From NCBI RefSeq assembly GCF_018143015.1, contig NC_054757.1, forward strand, positions 5,442,001 to 5,506,000: 64,000 bases of DNA, given 5' to 3'. The notes beneath the pieces are model-generated. The model did not search any database. It worked only from the letters and a program-made list of their open reading frames with translations, and was not told the DNA's origin. This document shows positions 51,101 to 61,700 of this stretch, piece by piece (within the stretch, counting starts at the first letter, position 1; each line of letters begins with the position of its first letter). Source of the stretch: Lytechinus variegatus. Its lineage: Eukaryota > Echinodermata > Echinoidea > Temnopleuroida > Toxopneustidae. The translations under genes were made by a program, and so were the position numbers.

Positions 51101-53621
51101 TGCTTAGGTGTTTTATTGTTGCTCAACTTTGCACGACGATTCACTGCATGACTTGTGATGTCGGATGTTCATAACAATGTTGGGGTTTTTTGTACGAGAA
51201 AGGAATGTTTTTATGTTTTGTCTGTGTCAATGTCGGTATGATGATCCTCCGATTGTTTGCATGAAAAGAGAAATTCCGAAGCCAGACCTCCTGAAATTAC
51301 TGGGAATGCCGAGGTGGGGTCTTAAATGAAAGCTAATGGCTTGTATTGCTTATCTTGTTCAAGCCTATTACATTATTTTTTTTAATTTCTATGCTCATTG
51401 TTGTAATTCACTTGCTTGACGAAGAAGTAAAACATACAAGTAAAAAGAAAATATTCTAGGCAAACAGAATTTTTTTGATGATCATGTGCATGTTTGTATC
51501 CTCGATACACGGGCGTAACAGGGGTCGATGGTCCGATGGGGGGGGGACAGAAATTCACCCGTCATATCATGGTATGAATAGGCAGTGGCGTAATCAGCCG
51601 AAAATTTGGAGGGGGCAAGATATTGCGAATCGGGCAGAATTTATAAAAATATATAAAATAAAAAGGTGCGAGCGAAACGAGCGAGCTAAAATTCAACATT
51701 TTTATGACATAACTCCAATTTTGTGATAGATTTTGACATAATATTCTAAAAATAGTATAATTTTCACCCTTCTCTATTTCCTTTTCTTTTTTTTTCTTGG
51801 TCTGTATACACGCCACTATGGACAATATTGTTTTATGATTGTCCGCGAGCATTAGGGCGAAGCTCTATGTGGCAGTGGCGCGTGGAGTAAAAAAAAAAGA
51901 GGGGGCATGGTATGGCGCGTATGGCGAAAAGTTTCCAAATGTCAGTCCCGAGCTAGAGAAGCGAGCGAGAAAAAAATAACCTTCTCATGAGAATCTAACT
52001 TTGAGATAGATTTGGACATATTAAGAAAATAATATCATAACTTTCACTTTTCCTTTGTTTTTTCCCCTCCTTTTTTTGTTCTGTTAAAGGCCTTGACCCC
52101 AAACCTTCCATCTGTACACCAGTGGTATGCGGGGTGGGTTCGGGGGCTTCGCCCCGGAACCTTTTGATATTAATCCCATTTTAACCTTACAGATGGCCGC
52201 TATTTTTAATCAATTTGCGGATATAGCTTTTACACTAGACATCAATTCAACGCAGTTGCGTAGCAAACCAAATATTTTAATTGAGTTGGTATAACATAGC
52301 GAATGTAAGGAAATTTCTAAGAAAAAATTGTTTGTTTTATTTTTCACCATGCATATTCTTCTGTCTTTCTTGTCCCTTTTTATTTTCCAATTTAGCTTTT
52401 GGCTCATTCTATTTCCTTAATTTCACGCCTTTTTTGCTAATTTGTCATCTAATTAATTTCTCTTTCTTACTGAGCATGTTAATGTATTAGTATTTTGGGA
52501 TCATTTGTTCTCTCTCAGTCAATTCCTTCTTTCCTTCCGTTTTCGGCTAAATGTTTTTTCTCACTTTTCTTTTCACTTTTTTTCTTCCCCTTCCCCGTTT
52601 TCACTATTTCTTCCCTTTCCATTTCCCTTTATTTCTTTCTTTCTTTCTTTCTTTCTTTCTCCCTTTTCTCTTTTTCCCCTCTTTTTTCCGGTGAAATCCG
52701 CCAGGGGGCATCATGCCCCCCGCCGCCTGCTACGCCACTGCGGCCCGATACCATTGGATACGTACATGTTTTTAATAATGTTCTTTATATACATTCGTTT
52801 ATGGTACAATACCAATGATATTTATACTTTTGTAATTATTTTCGTTTGTTTTGTTGGTATATTTAAAAGTATACACACAGTGTTGGGCAACATACTGTCC
52901 TCTATGTTGGGTAATGTATGTTGGTAAAATACATATATTCTGGGCAATTATCCAAATATTCAAATTTATTACACAATAATTAGTTTTATTACCCAATTTG
53001 GGCAGATTTTAACCAATAGTTGTGTGGTCAGTATGATGCCCAGGGTAGGTTAAAAGTTTTGCATTTTCGCCCAACCATTTTAAGAGTGTACAAATTTCGT
53101 ATACACGTGGGTGCGTCGATACATGTCTTCACGTGAGGTGAAAGGACGATACGAGGAGCAACCCAACTTCTTCCAAAAATATAGGGTTATCAGATTAATT
53201 ATCATATAATTCCTTTTTTCTTCGTTTTCTTTTCTTTCTAATAAAAGACAAATGAATAAATGAACAATGGATAACGATTTTATTTTTTATCATCAGTATT
53301 GTTATGATTATTAATATTATTGTTGTTGTTATTATTAATATAATTTATTATCATCACCATCCACATATAAGGTATGGTCTTTATAGAAATATTATATTCA
53401 ACATCGAACCAGTGATATTGATTTTATAAGTGATGGAAAACAACCCTATACTCACAGGTAGCGGTTGAACTAGTCGAAAATTCTTCTTGGAGGGTAACGA
53501 AAGTTATACTGAAGCAATTCATGATTCCGAAGGCAGAGAAATGCACGAGAAACGACGCAAAAGTCACAACCCACCCCCAGTTACGAGTAAGTGTCGACGT
53601 CATTGATTTCAAGTCCATCAT
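36124..53621 (-). CDS. SLC16-like monocarboxylate transporter (major facilitator superfamily), 6 exons, ~672 aa
   Basis: Minus-strand exons: 53621-53456, 46118-45822, 44835-43868, 42999-42774, 37632-37489 and 36341-36124 (stop TAG). Phases at the joins are 1, 1, 0, 1 and 1 and all agree; donors are GTGAGT, GTACGA, GTGAGA, GTAGGT and GTATGT. The start is one of two adjacent ATGs (53621, or 53618 with the better context); the open frame farther upstream begins at TTG. Features follow the MCT family: [16 protein letters not shown] as TM1 (usually GGWGW), [19 protein letters not shown], the TM4-5 region [34 protein letters not shown], a hydrophilic loop of about 220 residues (about 205-425) between TM6 and TM7, [40 protein letters not shown] and a basic cytoplasmic tail. 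It should move small monocarboxylates or similar solutes across the plasma membrane; the substrate cannot be told. It looks intact. Confidence 0.88.
36506..37245. mobile_element. CACTGTGAAAAAA / TTGGGCAA inverted-repeat element
   Basis: Starts CACTGTGAAAAAATTGGGC and ends CTTTTTTTTTCACAGTG. Both arms carry repeated TTGGGCAAT, TTACCCAA and GCCCAACTTT motifs (36520-36720 and 37080-37215). The central 36720-37070 lacks them and may be internal sequence or another insert. It lies in the last intron of the transporter gene. Confidence 0.75.
37655..37830 (-). mobile_element. Possible LINE 3' end, minus strand
   Basis: 'attttattttatttttatttaatttcatttctgca' followed by A-rich sequence resembles the reverse complement of an A-rich LINE 3' tail. 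No protein is kept. Confidence 0.3.
37980..38045 (+). mobile_element. Short SINE family B fragment
   Basis: 'gctgccgttctaagtggcagctcgatctaaaaccgtaataac' resembles 'gcgctgaaaggcagctcgagctaaagccggggtaataat' of the SINE at 10969. Confidence 0.35.
38265..38466. mobile_element. TTGGGTAA-family MITE, apparently whole
   Basis: Starts TACACTCTAAACACATTGAG and ends ATTGGGTAAAC..AGTGTGTA. The inside is rich in TTGGGTA and TACCCAA, with 'agaaagggaacatgcatgcttgctt'. Length ~202. It is the intact reference for the split copy at 39383-42720. Confidence 0.75.
38625..38920 (-). mobile_element. Probable LINE 3' end, minus strand
   Basis: Shares 'ttatttccattcaaaacataatacaaag' and a similar downstream purine-rich stretch with 5037-5360. 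Confidence 0.45.
39414..42554. mobile_element. 3.14-kb non-autonomous DNA transposon with long inverted ends
   Basis: The ends are GTCAGGTCCAGATTT and AAATCTGGACCTGAC, flanked by TA on both sides (39412-39413 and 42555-42556). The inverted arms extend about 180 bases with divergence ('gctgaatccaaatttgctgtttgccaa' versus its mirror near 42440). No transposase-like frame is visible. The interior contains a ~179-base tandem array (39895-40875) and many AAGATGG motifs. It lies in intron 4 of the transporter. Confidence 0.85.
39895..40875. repeat. Tandem array, ~179-base unit, inside the 3.1-kb transposon
   Basis: 'gtccaaaaatccaagatggctt' recurs near 40024, 40203, 40386, 40566 and 40745. Each unit also has 'ctgatatagtttgtttaatatc', 'aacccatggtttaaagggtcaag' and 'gggacaagttacaaggacagtc'. 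About five and a half units, 75-90 percent alike by eye. Confidence 0.88.
43132..43345 (+). pseudogene. Histone H2B pseudogene fragment
   Basis: The frame reads [20 protein letters not shown], then [14 protein letters not shown], then [11 protein letters not shown], and after a frame change [10 protein letters not shown], the order of the H2B histone fold (VSSRAMSIMNSFVND...[10 protein letters not shown]...GTKAVTKYT). The N-terminal tail and a start codon in context are missing, the middle is altered, and a frame shift precedes the C-terminus. It lies antisense in intron 3 of the transporter. Lack of introns cannot separate retroposition from gene fragment transfer, because sea urchin histone genes lack introns. 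Confidence 0.85.
45110..45250 (+). mobile_element. Possible LINE 3' tail
   Basis: 'ccatgatgtaaaacagcctcggctgatcatg' (hairpin) followed by an A-rich tail at 45231-45255 resembles LINE 3' UTR ends. No coding part is seen. A CT-rich tract precedes it (44970-45060). Confidence 0.35.
46891..47258. mobile_element. TTAAAGGCCTGGTCACACCGCC element, split near its right end
   Basis: The left end is TTAAAGGCCTGGTCACACCGCC, with 'gttggagcggtcgtggagcggt'. The mirror 'accgctccaacaatgctgaggcggtgtgaccagg' reaches 47104, and the last 'aggccttta' is found after an inserted block, at 47250-47258. Removing 47104-47249 restores a clean palindrome. Confidence 0.75.
47104..47249. mobile_element. Small element inserted into the preceding MITE
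   Basis: From 'ggggggcggttcatgaaagg' to 'tgatgaaatgctcccc', with 'ttgtcggacgttttatccgacag' and 'acttgtcggatg' inside. The ends are mirrored (GGGG..G.TTCATGAAA / GATGAAATGCTCCCC). A diverged relative lies at 26392-26560. Confidence 0.65.
47362..47760. mobile_element. AAGCCCGTCTCACAC inverted-repeat element
   Basis: Left end TTAAGCCCGTCTCACAC with 'tttgcgatc'; right end 'gattcgcatatgagacgggcttttat'. ~400 bases, no coding capacity. TTAA at the left and TTAT at the right fit a decayed TTAA target. Confidence 0.75.
47936..48343. mobile_element. GGCCACCGCACACCTTACGACC inverted-repeat element
   Basis: Left AGGCCACCGCACACCTTACG, right GTAAGGTGTGCGGTGGCTTTAA. The arms also share CGGTCGCAAGCCAGT-like text in mirrored order. 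It carries an internal 'caccgcacaccttccgatccga' near 48029, a partial repeat of the end. ~408 bases. Confidence 0.8.
48350..48750. other. Unrecognised, GC-richer stretch
   Basis: About 400 bases in the first intron of the transporter, less AT-rich than the surroundings. Fragments translate without long open frames on either strand. It could be a decayed gene piece or repeat; no family recognised. Confidence 0.3.
48757..50075 (-). mobile_element. LINE reverse transcriptase fragment and 3' end, minus strand
   Basis: Pieces in order on the minus strand: the FADD-like block as [13 protein letters not shown] in a shifted frame near 49920, [56 protein letters not shown], then [19 protein letters not shown] and a stop at 49080. 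The AT-rich 3' UTR ends in (TTCA)n near 48760. It is 5'-truncated and frameshifted, CR1-superfamily-like, and lies in sense in intron 1 of the transporter. Confidence 0.8.
50560..50900. repeat. T/C-rich low-complexity tract
   Basis: About 340 bases with pyrimidines on the plus strand. Open frames rich in Phe/Ser/Leu (plus) or Lys/Glu (minus) come from composition only. Confidence 0.9.
51589..51827. mobile_element. CAGTGGCGTA-family element
   Basis: Starts CAGTGGCGTAATCAGCC and ends ACACGCCACT. Inside: a G run, GTGCGAGCGAAACGAGCGAGC, 'tttgtgatagattttgacataatattct' and a T/C-rich run. One of the clearest whole copies, ~240 bases. Confidence 0.75.
51873..52128. mobile_element. CAGTGGCGTA-family element
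   Basis: Same plan: CAGTGGCGCGTGG, 'gagctagagaagcgagcgag', 'gagatagatttggacatattaag', a T/C run and 'ccagtgg' at the right. Confidence 0.65.
52490..52740. repeat. Pyrimidine-rich tract ending in a CAGTGGCGTA-family end
   Basis: A T/C-rich stretch with (TTTC)n at 52631-52660, then 'gccagggggcatcatgccccccgccgcctgctacgccactgc'. The last part is the mirrored end of the family. Confidence 0.65.
52872..53090. mobile_element. TACACACAGTGTTGGGCAA element
   Basis: Left TACACACAGTGTTGGGCAAC, right 'cgcccaaccattttaagagtgta'. Scattered TTGGG and CCCAA put it in the TTGGGTAA/TTGGGCAA group. It lies just upstream of transporter exon 2 in the gene map, near exon 1. Confidence 0.6.
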
Positions 53622-53719
53622 CACGCGATTTCGAGAGAAAAATGGGAGATCGACAGAGGAGACAGCAACAATGGCAAAAGTTTGACAAAATATGTTGATA
53701 TCACGCAACCATCCAAAAC

Positions 53720-54220
53720 TTTACAATTAAGGACGCGTCACATTTGAAGCTATTTTTATTCGCCAAGTTCGCAGTACGAAACAAGGGCAGCACCTCAATA
53801 CTGGGACTCAGAGGGCGTTATGATTGAAGCTCTATAGCAGAAGAAAGGAAGGATATCTGACATTCAATGTCTGACCAGAAAAGGGCATGTCGAACGGCTC
53901 ATTTCGAAAATGAATAGTCATTTATGAAAACATCTCTCATTCATCACCTGAAAAGGTAAAATAAACTAAATATATGTTGCGTATCGCGAGCTGATTTTTG
54001 TTTTATTAAGACCTGCAACCGGTCCATTGTAAACATTGAAAGCGAGCGTTTATTTTTAGCCGATTTAGACCTAAAAGAGGGACATTCTGTCGGTACATGA
54101 AGAATTTGGAAAAGCCCTGGGTGACCCGACAGTTACGTTAATCACTGTCGGTACATGATACATTTCGAACATTACGCGTGACCCGACATATTATCCTTTT
54201 TTCCGACAGGCCGGTCCTAT
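53720..54220. other. Upstream side of the transporter gene
   Basis: This should hold the promoter and 5' UTR of the minus-strand transporter. No core promoter element can be defended. 54070-54200 contains two similar ~85-base units beginning 'tgtcggtacatga' and ending 'gtgacccgaca'. Confidence 0.35.
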
Positions 54221-54714
54221 AGCCCCTGCATTTTTCTTTCCTTTTCTCATTCATTCTTTCTCTTTCAATCCTTCTCTTCTTTCTTCTTTTTTTCTTTCCT
54301 CTCTTTCCTTTATTTTGTCCTTCTCTCTTTATTTTTACCCCGACGGGCGACCAGATTTACTGACGATATCATCTGGCAATACTTCAACACATTCGACACA
54401 TTGCTTTAAAATTGGTTTCGTATCACTGCCAGTTATGATGAATCCAAATTAAATAATATCCAGGGTATTGTTTTTCTTACAGTTACCTTTCAACAGAAGA
54501 TTTGTTTCCTCACTCACCCTTTCGCTTTATACAAACGGTCCATTTTGATGAAAGTATGTTTCGTAAAATTCGAACATAAAGCTCTGAAGCACATTCGAAA
54601 AGGTCCAGTAAGGTTCACATCAAAGTTAGATCGGAACCGTCATACAGTGTGCATGTACATGCATAGTGCAACATGTATGATACCTAAGAGTGCTTTATCT
54701 TTGTTTGACCCATT

Positions 54715-55005
54715 AGCGTACCTAAGGGGGGCAGGGGGCAGACTATCCCCACCCCTGACGAGTCACAACCCATGTAAGGGACGTACCCCTGTCACCCCCC
54801 CCCCCCCCCTTAGTCACAACTGATCCCTGACGAGCCATAAGTGGCCCCCTCTTGAACTTGAAGACCTTTACCTGCTTGTCAATTTTTTTTCTGGTACGAA
54901 ATCCTTTATTTGTGGTCGAAGACCTTTTATTTGCTTGTCAATTTTTTTGGCGGACGAATTTGCCCCCCCCCCCTTGGAAAATCCTGGGTACGCCACTGGT
55001 TTGAC
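54715..55005. mobile_element. C-run dispersed repeat related to CAGTGGCGTA elements
   Basis: Starts 'gcgtacctaaggggggcag' and ends 'atcctgggtacgccactgg'. Inside are repeats 'gacgag(t/c)cacaacc' and 'gaagaccttt(t)a..tgcttgtcaattttttt'. Its parts match the insert at 10520-10665. Confidence 0.65.
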
Positions 55006-55009
55006 CCAT

Positions 55010-56220
55010 GTAGACCGATCAAACATAACATTTTCGGATAGGTCTGCATAAGTGTATTATAGTTTTTTTCCCTATTTTTATTCCTGTGGACCTTCTCGCT
55101 GCCCACCGCACCGGTTGAAGCGCTGTGTTAGAGGAAGATTTTCATTAATTTGTTTATATAGACTTTTTAATTCCAGTGTTTTTAGTGAGTTAATGTCCTG
55201 ATAAGCCAAGGGGCTGGCCAAGCGAAACAGAGAAAAAAAATGAGCAAACAAAATAGAATAATGTCCCTCTTGAGAAGTGGATATATATATAAAAGAAATT
55301 CTTTATTTTTTTTGTCCTGATCCCGACAAAGATGACTTTTCAGGTAAAAATGCAACAAAGTAACTAAAACACATTTTCATTAAAACAAATAATAAAAACG
55401 ATGGCAAACATTATGTGTACGCTCCCTGTACAATTGTGAACCAGTCATATTTTGATGGGAACAACATATTATGAATCGTATAATATCATCATGATTACTG
55501 GGGGTGTATTCTTTGATTCATATGTGCTCACTGATTTGATTCGATACATTAGAAATAACTGAGTAATATCGCATGATAAAGCAACAATTCCTCAACATAA
55601 TTAATAGACTAATAAAGTCTTTACAAAATCGTATGCAAAAAACAAATATATTTCGATTGGTACACATTCACTAGATCGAACTATGAAAGACATGGTGGTA
55701 TAATCATGATAATCAAATATTCAGGGTTAAATATTTACGGGAATATAGATCAGGATCCAGTTACACAAAAATTATCGATTAATCATTTAGGCTTGATTTT
55801 CACGATTAATTGTACATTGCAGTCAATGCAATCAATTGTTACAAAAATAATGTACTACGATGATTGCCAAGCTTTGTGCTACGGGCCCAGTTCACAAAAA
55901 GACATTCATACTTATGCCTATGGACTGAAGCCAATAAGACCAATAAATGTAATGAAACATGATAGAGTGCGGTAGACTTCGCATGCACATGCCCAGAAGG
56001 AGCATTAATTCTAGATGTGCAGCGCCATGATCAGATGATCGGTGCTGCCAAGTAGGGCTCCCCCCCCCCTCTTCCCTGTTTTGTTTTATCTTTGTCAATA
56101 TCTCATGATTCTTTTCATTTGTATTGTTACCTGTATTTTTCATGAAAATAAATTCAAATCAAATTACAGTCCTTTTTTGTGAAGTTCCTTTTGTTGAACA
56201 TCGGCTTGAAATATACCGCA
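55010..56220. other. No gene recognised
   Basis: AT-rich intergenic DNA between the transporter and the fibropellin-like gene. Nothing with a family signature was seen. Confidence 0.45.
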
Positions 56221-56224
56221 TGAT

Positions 56225-56856
56225 TGGTCATACCGCCAGAACTTTGCTGGATTGGTCCTGGAGCGGTGAAAAAAAATCATCACCGCTCGTTACCGTTCAC
56301 CACCGTTTAACAGAAGTTGCTACCGTTAAGGCCACAGCTGATGGTCCGAAAAGTTTGAGCTGCACAAAATTGCGAGCGGTGAGGAGCGGGCAATTTTCCG
56401 CTCTTACAAAGTTAACCCCCGCTCCAACAACGCCCAGGCCAGTCAAAGTTTGGCACTGCTAGATGCAAGTTCGTGGACGCTTGGGTCCGCTAGGCCAACG
56501 CAGAAATCTTGAAAGCTGGACCACCGCTGCGGATAATAAACGTTGCACATACATTGGTAGAGTGATTGTATGCGTTTTACGAGCGTACACAGGAATGCTG
56601 GAACGGTGTCGGGCGTTGATACATTGCGGTGATGAACTTTGGTTTGGCGTTGGTATGGATGTGTCACCGCTAAACCAACGCTCACTATCGTTAAACCAAC
56701 GCTAAAGCAACGCCGGCTTCAGCGGTGCACCGCTAGGGCAACGTCCATGTTTTCGATTTTTCCCCATTTTGCGCGCGGTGACGAGCGTTGTCGAAATTCG
56801 ACCCCCTCTCCCTACCGTTAAAGGACCGCTCCAGCAAAGTTCTGGCGGTTTGACCA
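56225..56856. mobile_element. TGGTCATACCGCC inverted-repeat element rich in GAGCGG
   Basis: Left TGGTCATACCGCCAGAACTT with 'tgctggattggtcctggagcgg'. Right 'accgttaaaggaccgctccagcaaagttctggcggtttgacca' is its mirror. The interior repeats ACCGCT/AACGCT and GAGCGG. ~632 bases. It is a longer relative of the element at 46891. Confidence 0.8.
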
Positions 56857-56869
56857 CTACTTTATGTAT

Positions 56870-58140
56870 ATTATATTCATTGGTAGCCGTAGAACGTAGG
56901 CCTAAATAGAAAAAAAAAGATACTGATTGTCGAGACATGGATCTTTCAATTAACTATAAAACTTACGACAAAGAGCGATTAATAAATCTAAATATTCATC
57001 AATAGCTTGGAATGCATTTAGATAATTTTTTTTCTTTCAAATTAGTCTTTGCAACGAATGACTTCTGAGTATATACTCATGACAGGATTTCAAAATAATT
57101 CAAATAAAAAATCAAATTAATTCAAAACAATGATTTATATTGCATTATCTGAATAAAACATACATTATCAATTCTCAATCCTTTGTTATTCTAGATGTCA
57201 CAAAAGTTAAAATATAACAATTTAAGTACATGTACATAAATCAAGCAATCTATGGAGAATAATTTCAACAATGATATTATTTGATCGATAAAATGTTCTA
57301 AAACATGAATACAATATAGTTGCTTCCCACTAATATAAATAGATATATTTACATATAAGGAAAGGATATGTCTCGACACTGAACTAAACTATGTATTTCA
57401 TTTGGGAACAGTATAGTGAAATGAAAAATAAAAGGAAACCTTTTTTTAAGAATCAAGTACTGTGCTAACAGCCAAATTTCTAATATGAGATGAATTAATA
57501 CGTATTAATTGAATCTAAGAGAAATTTGTAAAAAAAAAAATCGCCGGAAATTATAATTAAAAAGTGGCATGTGAAAGCATGAAAGCACAATAGCGTAGCA
57601 AATTGAATGAACATACCATTTAAAAAGGTTTACTTCATAAAAATAATCATGATTTCAACTTCCTTTTCATAATATATTTTATTTCTAAACAATTTGTTTT
57701 CACGGACCCATGGCACATGGGAAGATTTGAAATAAGATATTATGATGTATAAGATTATAATTGGGTTGACAAAATATCAAATTATTTAATCTATGCATTT
57801 GTATGATATTTGTAATGACATGCAGATGTGACTGATAAATTCTTTTGACAATACCGGGCAAACGGAATTTTGAAGAAGTGGAAATCTTTATCAATGACCT
57901 TTGTTCACGGTAACTTAATGAATACATGTAGAAATTTATATTTTCAAATCTCCTATGTTTACTTAATCATTTTCTGATTAAATTCTTATTTCCGACAATA
58001 GTCATCATAAAATAATCCAACATCGACCATCTAAAAACATTGTAACGTCATTTCATGTCCAAATTATAGCAATGATACTCCCCTCCGGTATTTCAAACAG
58101 AAATATACATGCGGCATATATATTTTCGTTGTATATTGAG
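56870..58140. other. No gene recognised
   Basis: 1.3 kb of very AT-rich DNA downstream of the fibropellin-like gene. Short open frames only. Confidence 0.5.
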
Positions 58141-58149
58141 TCCTTTATA

Positions 58150-58703
58150 AGGTCATGTCCACCCTCAACAACAAATTGATATGAAAAAAATCAAATTTTA
58201 TATGAAACAAGTCTCACGCGGAAAATTCCATCAAAATTGAATATAAAACATGCAAAAAGAGAAAGATCTACGATTTAAAAGTTGCAGTTATATCATTAGA
58301 ACATCAGACGGTTCTTATGCAAAAATAAAAGAACCGGTTATATCACACTCGAACACTCACTGTTTCTGTATTTTATTACAAGAAATATACAGAATATTTG
58401 AATTTTGTAAATTTGACAACAAGAACCCCATGGTTTATTTATTACGTGTCATAACAATTGCAATTCCATAATTCATCTATAAATAAAACCGTTTTCCATT
58501 ATAATAATAAATAATTCAGTTCAATATAATTCATTATCAAACCCGTCAGCGTGTTTTGAACTGTACTGCTTTGTGAATGGAAAAAATACTGTGAAACGTC
58601 GAAGTTGTCTATATTTCACATCCGATTTTTATGACAATTTCAGCATTATTCCTTTTAGAGTTTCTATATCAATTCAAGTTTGTGAGGGTGGACTTGATCT
58701 TTG
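58150..58703. mobile_element. Diverged AGGTCAAGTCCACC-family MITE
   Basis: Left 'ataaggtcatgtccaccctca', right 'tgagggtggacttgatctttgac'. The inner arms ('aaaattccatcaaaattga') match the family at lower identity. It ends about 50 bases beyond the stop codon of the fibropellin-like gene. Confidence 0.7.
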
Positions 58704-58754
58704 ACAGAAACCGAGACATGGCGAAGAAATATAATTTTAAAATTTACATTGTTG

Positions 58755-61700
58755 TCATGCTTCACGCGGAGCAGGATGTTGCTTGTATCGAGTCCATTTA
58801 TCTTGTCCAACTCTGAAAATACAATAAAGTAAGAAAGCACCACAGAGACATAATTTATTATTCAATTTCGCCTACACTTTAAAAGGGGATTGGTCACCAT
58901 TTTGAACGATAAAATTAGTCAAAATCAACTAATTTATTGGTTAAAATCTACCATTATTTTTGGTTGATACTGACCATGTTTTTATCATTCGGACACATAT
59001 CAACATATTGGTTACTTTGACCGATCTTTATAGGAGTGTATTCTGCAATTAAATCTATTCAGTAAAAGCTGGAAGGTGGAGAACTGTATGTAATAGAAGT
59101 CCACTTTGTTATTTTAACGGACTAACAACTATATACCGATAGACATAAACATTTCAATAAAATGATAAAATATTAAATAACTTATACATCACATAATTAC
59201 AAATCAAATCTATGTTGAAAGGAAATTTTCACAAGTTACAAGAAATCAAAAACTCAAATACGCAGTCATAACAAAAATATAATAAAAACAACATAGTATG
59301 TAATCTTGGTATCCGTGTGGTTCAAAGAAATTCAAAATGGGTTACAGCTGGTTATTCCGAATTCCATTGTTCGTTTTTCTGAAGGTTCGATATTACGAAA
59401 GTTCATTTGTTCAAGGATTCGTTGATGCGAAGATTTTTTTATCCGAAAATGAAACAAAGTTCTAATAATTAATTGTTTACGAGCCCTGTTTTCTTTTCGG
59501 ATTAACGAACAGTCTGAATAACGAGCGTTTACCACGATCGCAGTCTTGCTGAAGATCAGAATTGACACGAACACATGTAAATGAAATAAAAGACAGTTAG
59601 CTTACCGTGTAGCTAATCTAGTGTCGTCACAAGTATTAACTCGTAACCTGGTGGTCCATGTAGTATAAAGAACTTCTTGACCATCACATAAATGGCATTG
59701 ACCCGACCAACCGCCTGTAGATTGGCCCTTGTTCCAACTAACTATAAACCCAAAGGATGAGAAATAGCACTTTAGGTTGATGTAACCTATGACGACCGTC
59801 GGATCTAAAGTTTAGAAATTGTAATAAGTAAACATTTAGAGGAAAAAAATATTAACGATTGATAAGGTTAGGTAAACTCAAGTGGTGAGAAGAATTTGCT
59901 ATACAGTGCGTATCAAAAAAAAGTTTACACTTTGAAAAAGCCCTGGGAATTAAAATATATACAACATGTGGGTAATTTTTTCACATATAATATTGGGTTT
60001 GGGTCTCATCTATCCAATGAAAGTAAAAGTTTTGACAGAATGTTACACTTGAGTGAGCTCTGTCCATTTTTGTAAAGCTCGCAGAAATCTGTTTGCGCAG
60101 AAATGCTCGTTTTCACGCTGTGTCAAGGGGAAAGGGCGATATCAAACTTACTCTGCGAAACATTTCTCATACATTTCCCTTGCACTTTCAGTCAATTTAG
60201 ATAAAACGGATACATTCAAGCATTTTGTAGCAATTTTGCCACCCAAATTGAAATTTCAGCACTTAGTAAGCACAACCTTTACCCTTTTTGTGCCAGCTGG
60301 ATCTGAGGACATAACTGAATCTGAACAAAAGTTTATATCAGACATCTTCAGCATTTTTCACTAAGTTTTTATCATTTAAAGTGGGTTTACATTTCATTTT
60401 TCATTTAATACTTGTTTCTCCACACTTTTTCAAAGCTTGGCAATGATTAACAAAATGAAAATCAAGCCTTAGCCATTACATGTAAATCACAGGTCAGTGT
60501 AAAGCAAATATCGTCACGATGGCTTTGGTGTGTGGGGGAGTGGGGTGGGCGCAATGCACTCTTCGAAGTGTTTTGGGCAAGGAAACAAGTTTAAAAGGGT
60601 AAAAGATATCTTCAAATAAATTTTACTAGCTAAATTCTACATGTTTTTCATGATTAAGGTCAACTTTTGTTCGCATAACTATTTCAAGGTTCTGCGCAAA
60701 TCATTTTTCACTAACTTTTCAAAAGTAAGTAGTGCTCACTCAAGCGGAAATGTTTCTCGACAGTTTTATCGTCATTTACTTAATATGGATCTGTACCAAT
60801 GTTAAAATGTTGAAAAGTCTTCAGAATATTACAAATGTATAATTTTACAGGGTTTTTTCTAAGTGTAAACTTTTTTTTGATACGCTCTGTATACATGTAA
60901 ACGTTGTGTGAATTTAAGATTTAAGTTGATTTGGTTCTTCAGATGCACCGATTTAATGCTTCGTACATTATGAACTATGAATTGTGTTCGTGTCTTCAAA
61001 ACATTCATTATCATCATCATCATCATCATCATCGGGGGTGAAGCTTTTCGTCAGTTGCTCATCGTCTTACCATTTTTTTTTACAAATTCAACCCGTTTAA
61101 ACCTTTAAAACTGCCCTATCTTTCTCCGCAACTGTGGTAATAATGTGTGACAAATAGGGCAGCCGGCACCTTTGAATGTATTTACCGATAAATTGCGCTT
61201 TACGATTGCTTTACATCATCATCATTATCATCGAATCATCATCACCATCATTATCATGTGGAAGCGTCGTGTTGTAGCGGTTCTGACTCTCGCCTTGTAA
61301 TTAGAGGGTCGTGTGTTCGAATCCCACCATGGCTTAACGTCCTTTAGCAAGGCGTTAATCCACACTTTGCCTCTCTCCACCCAGGTGTTTGGTACCCGGT
61401 ATATGAAAGCCTATATGTAGTATGCCTAGCAATTGAGTCTTGGAACTCTTGTTGGAATGCTCCCCAGGGAGTGGAGAAGTTGCATACATTGTATGCGGGC
61501 ATGCAAGGATCCGATGACCAGATTAATTATATGTCTGTAAAGCGCTTAGAGACGTCGCTCCGATGTATTAAGCGCTATATAAATGCGGAATAATATTATT
61601 ATTATCATCATCATCACTATCGTCGAATCATCCCTTTCACCATGCGCCGCCACCACTAACACTGCCATAAACTTCATTGCTGCTTATCGTGCTCGACTTA

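Noticed and set aside
60053-60364. 103-residue open frame as a transposase in the 59904 element
   Set aside because: No DDE or DNA-binding motif and too short; the element is non-autonomous.
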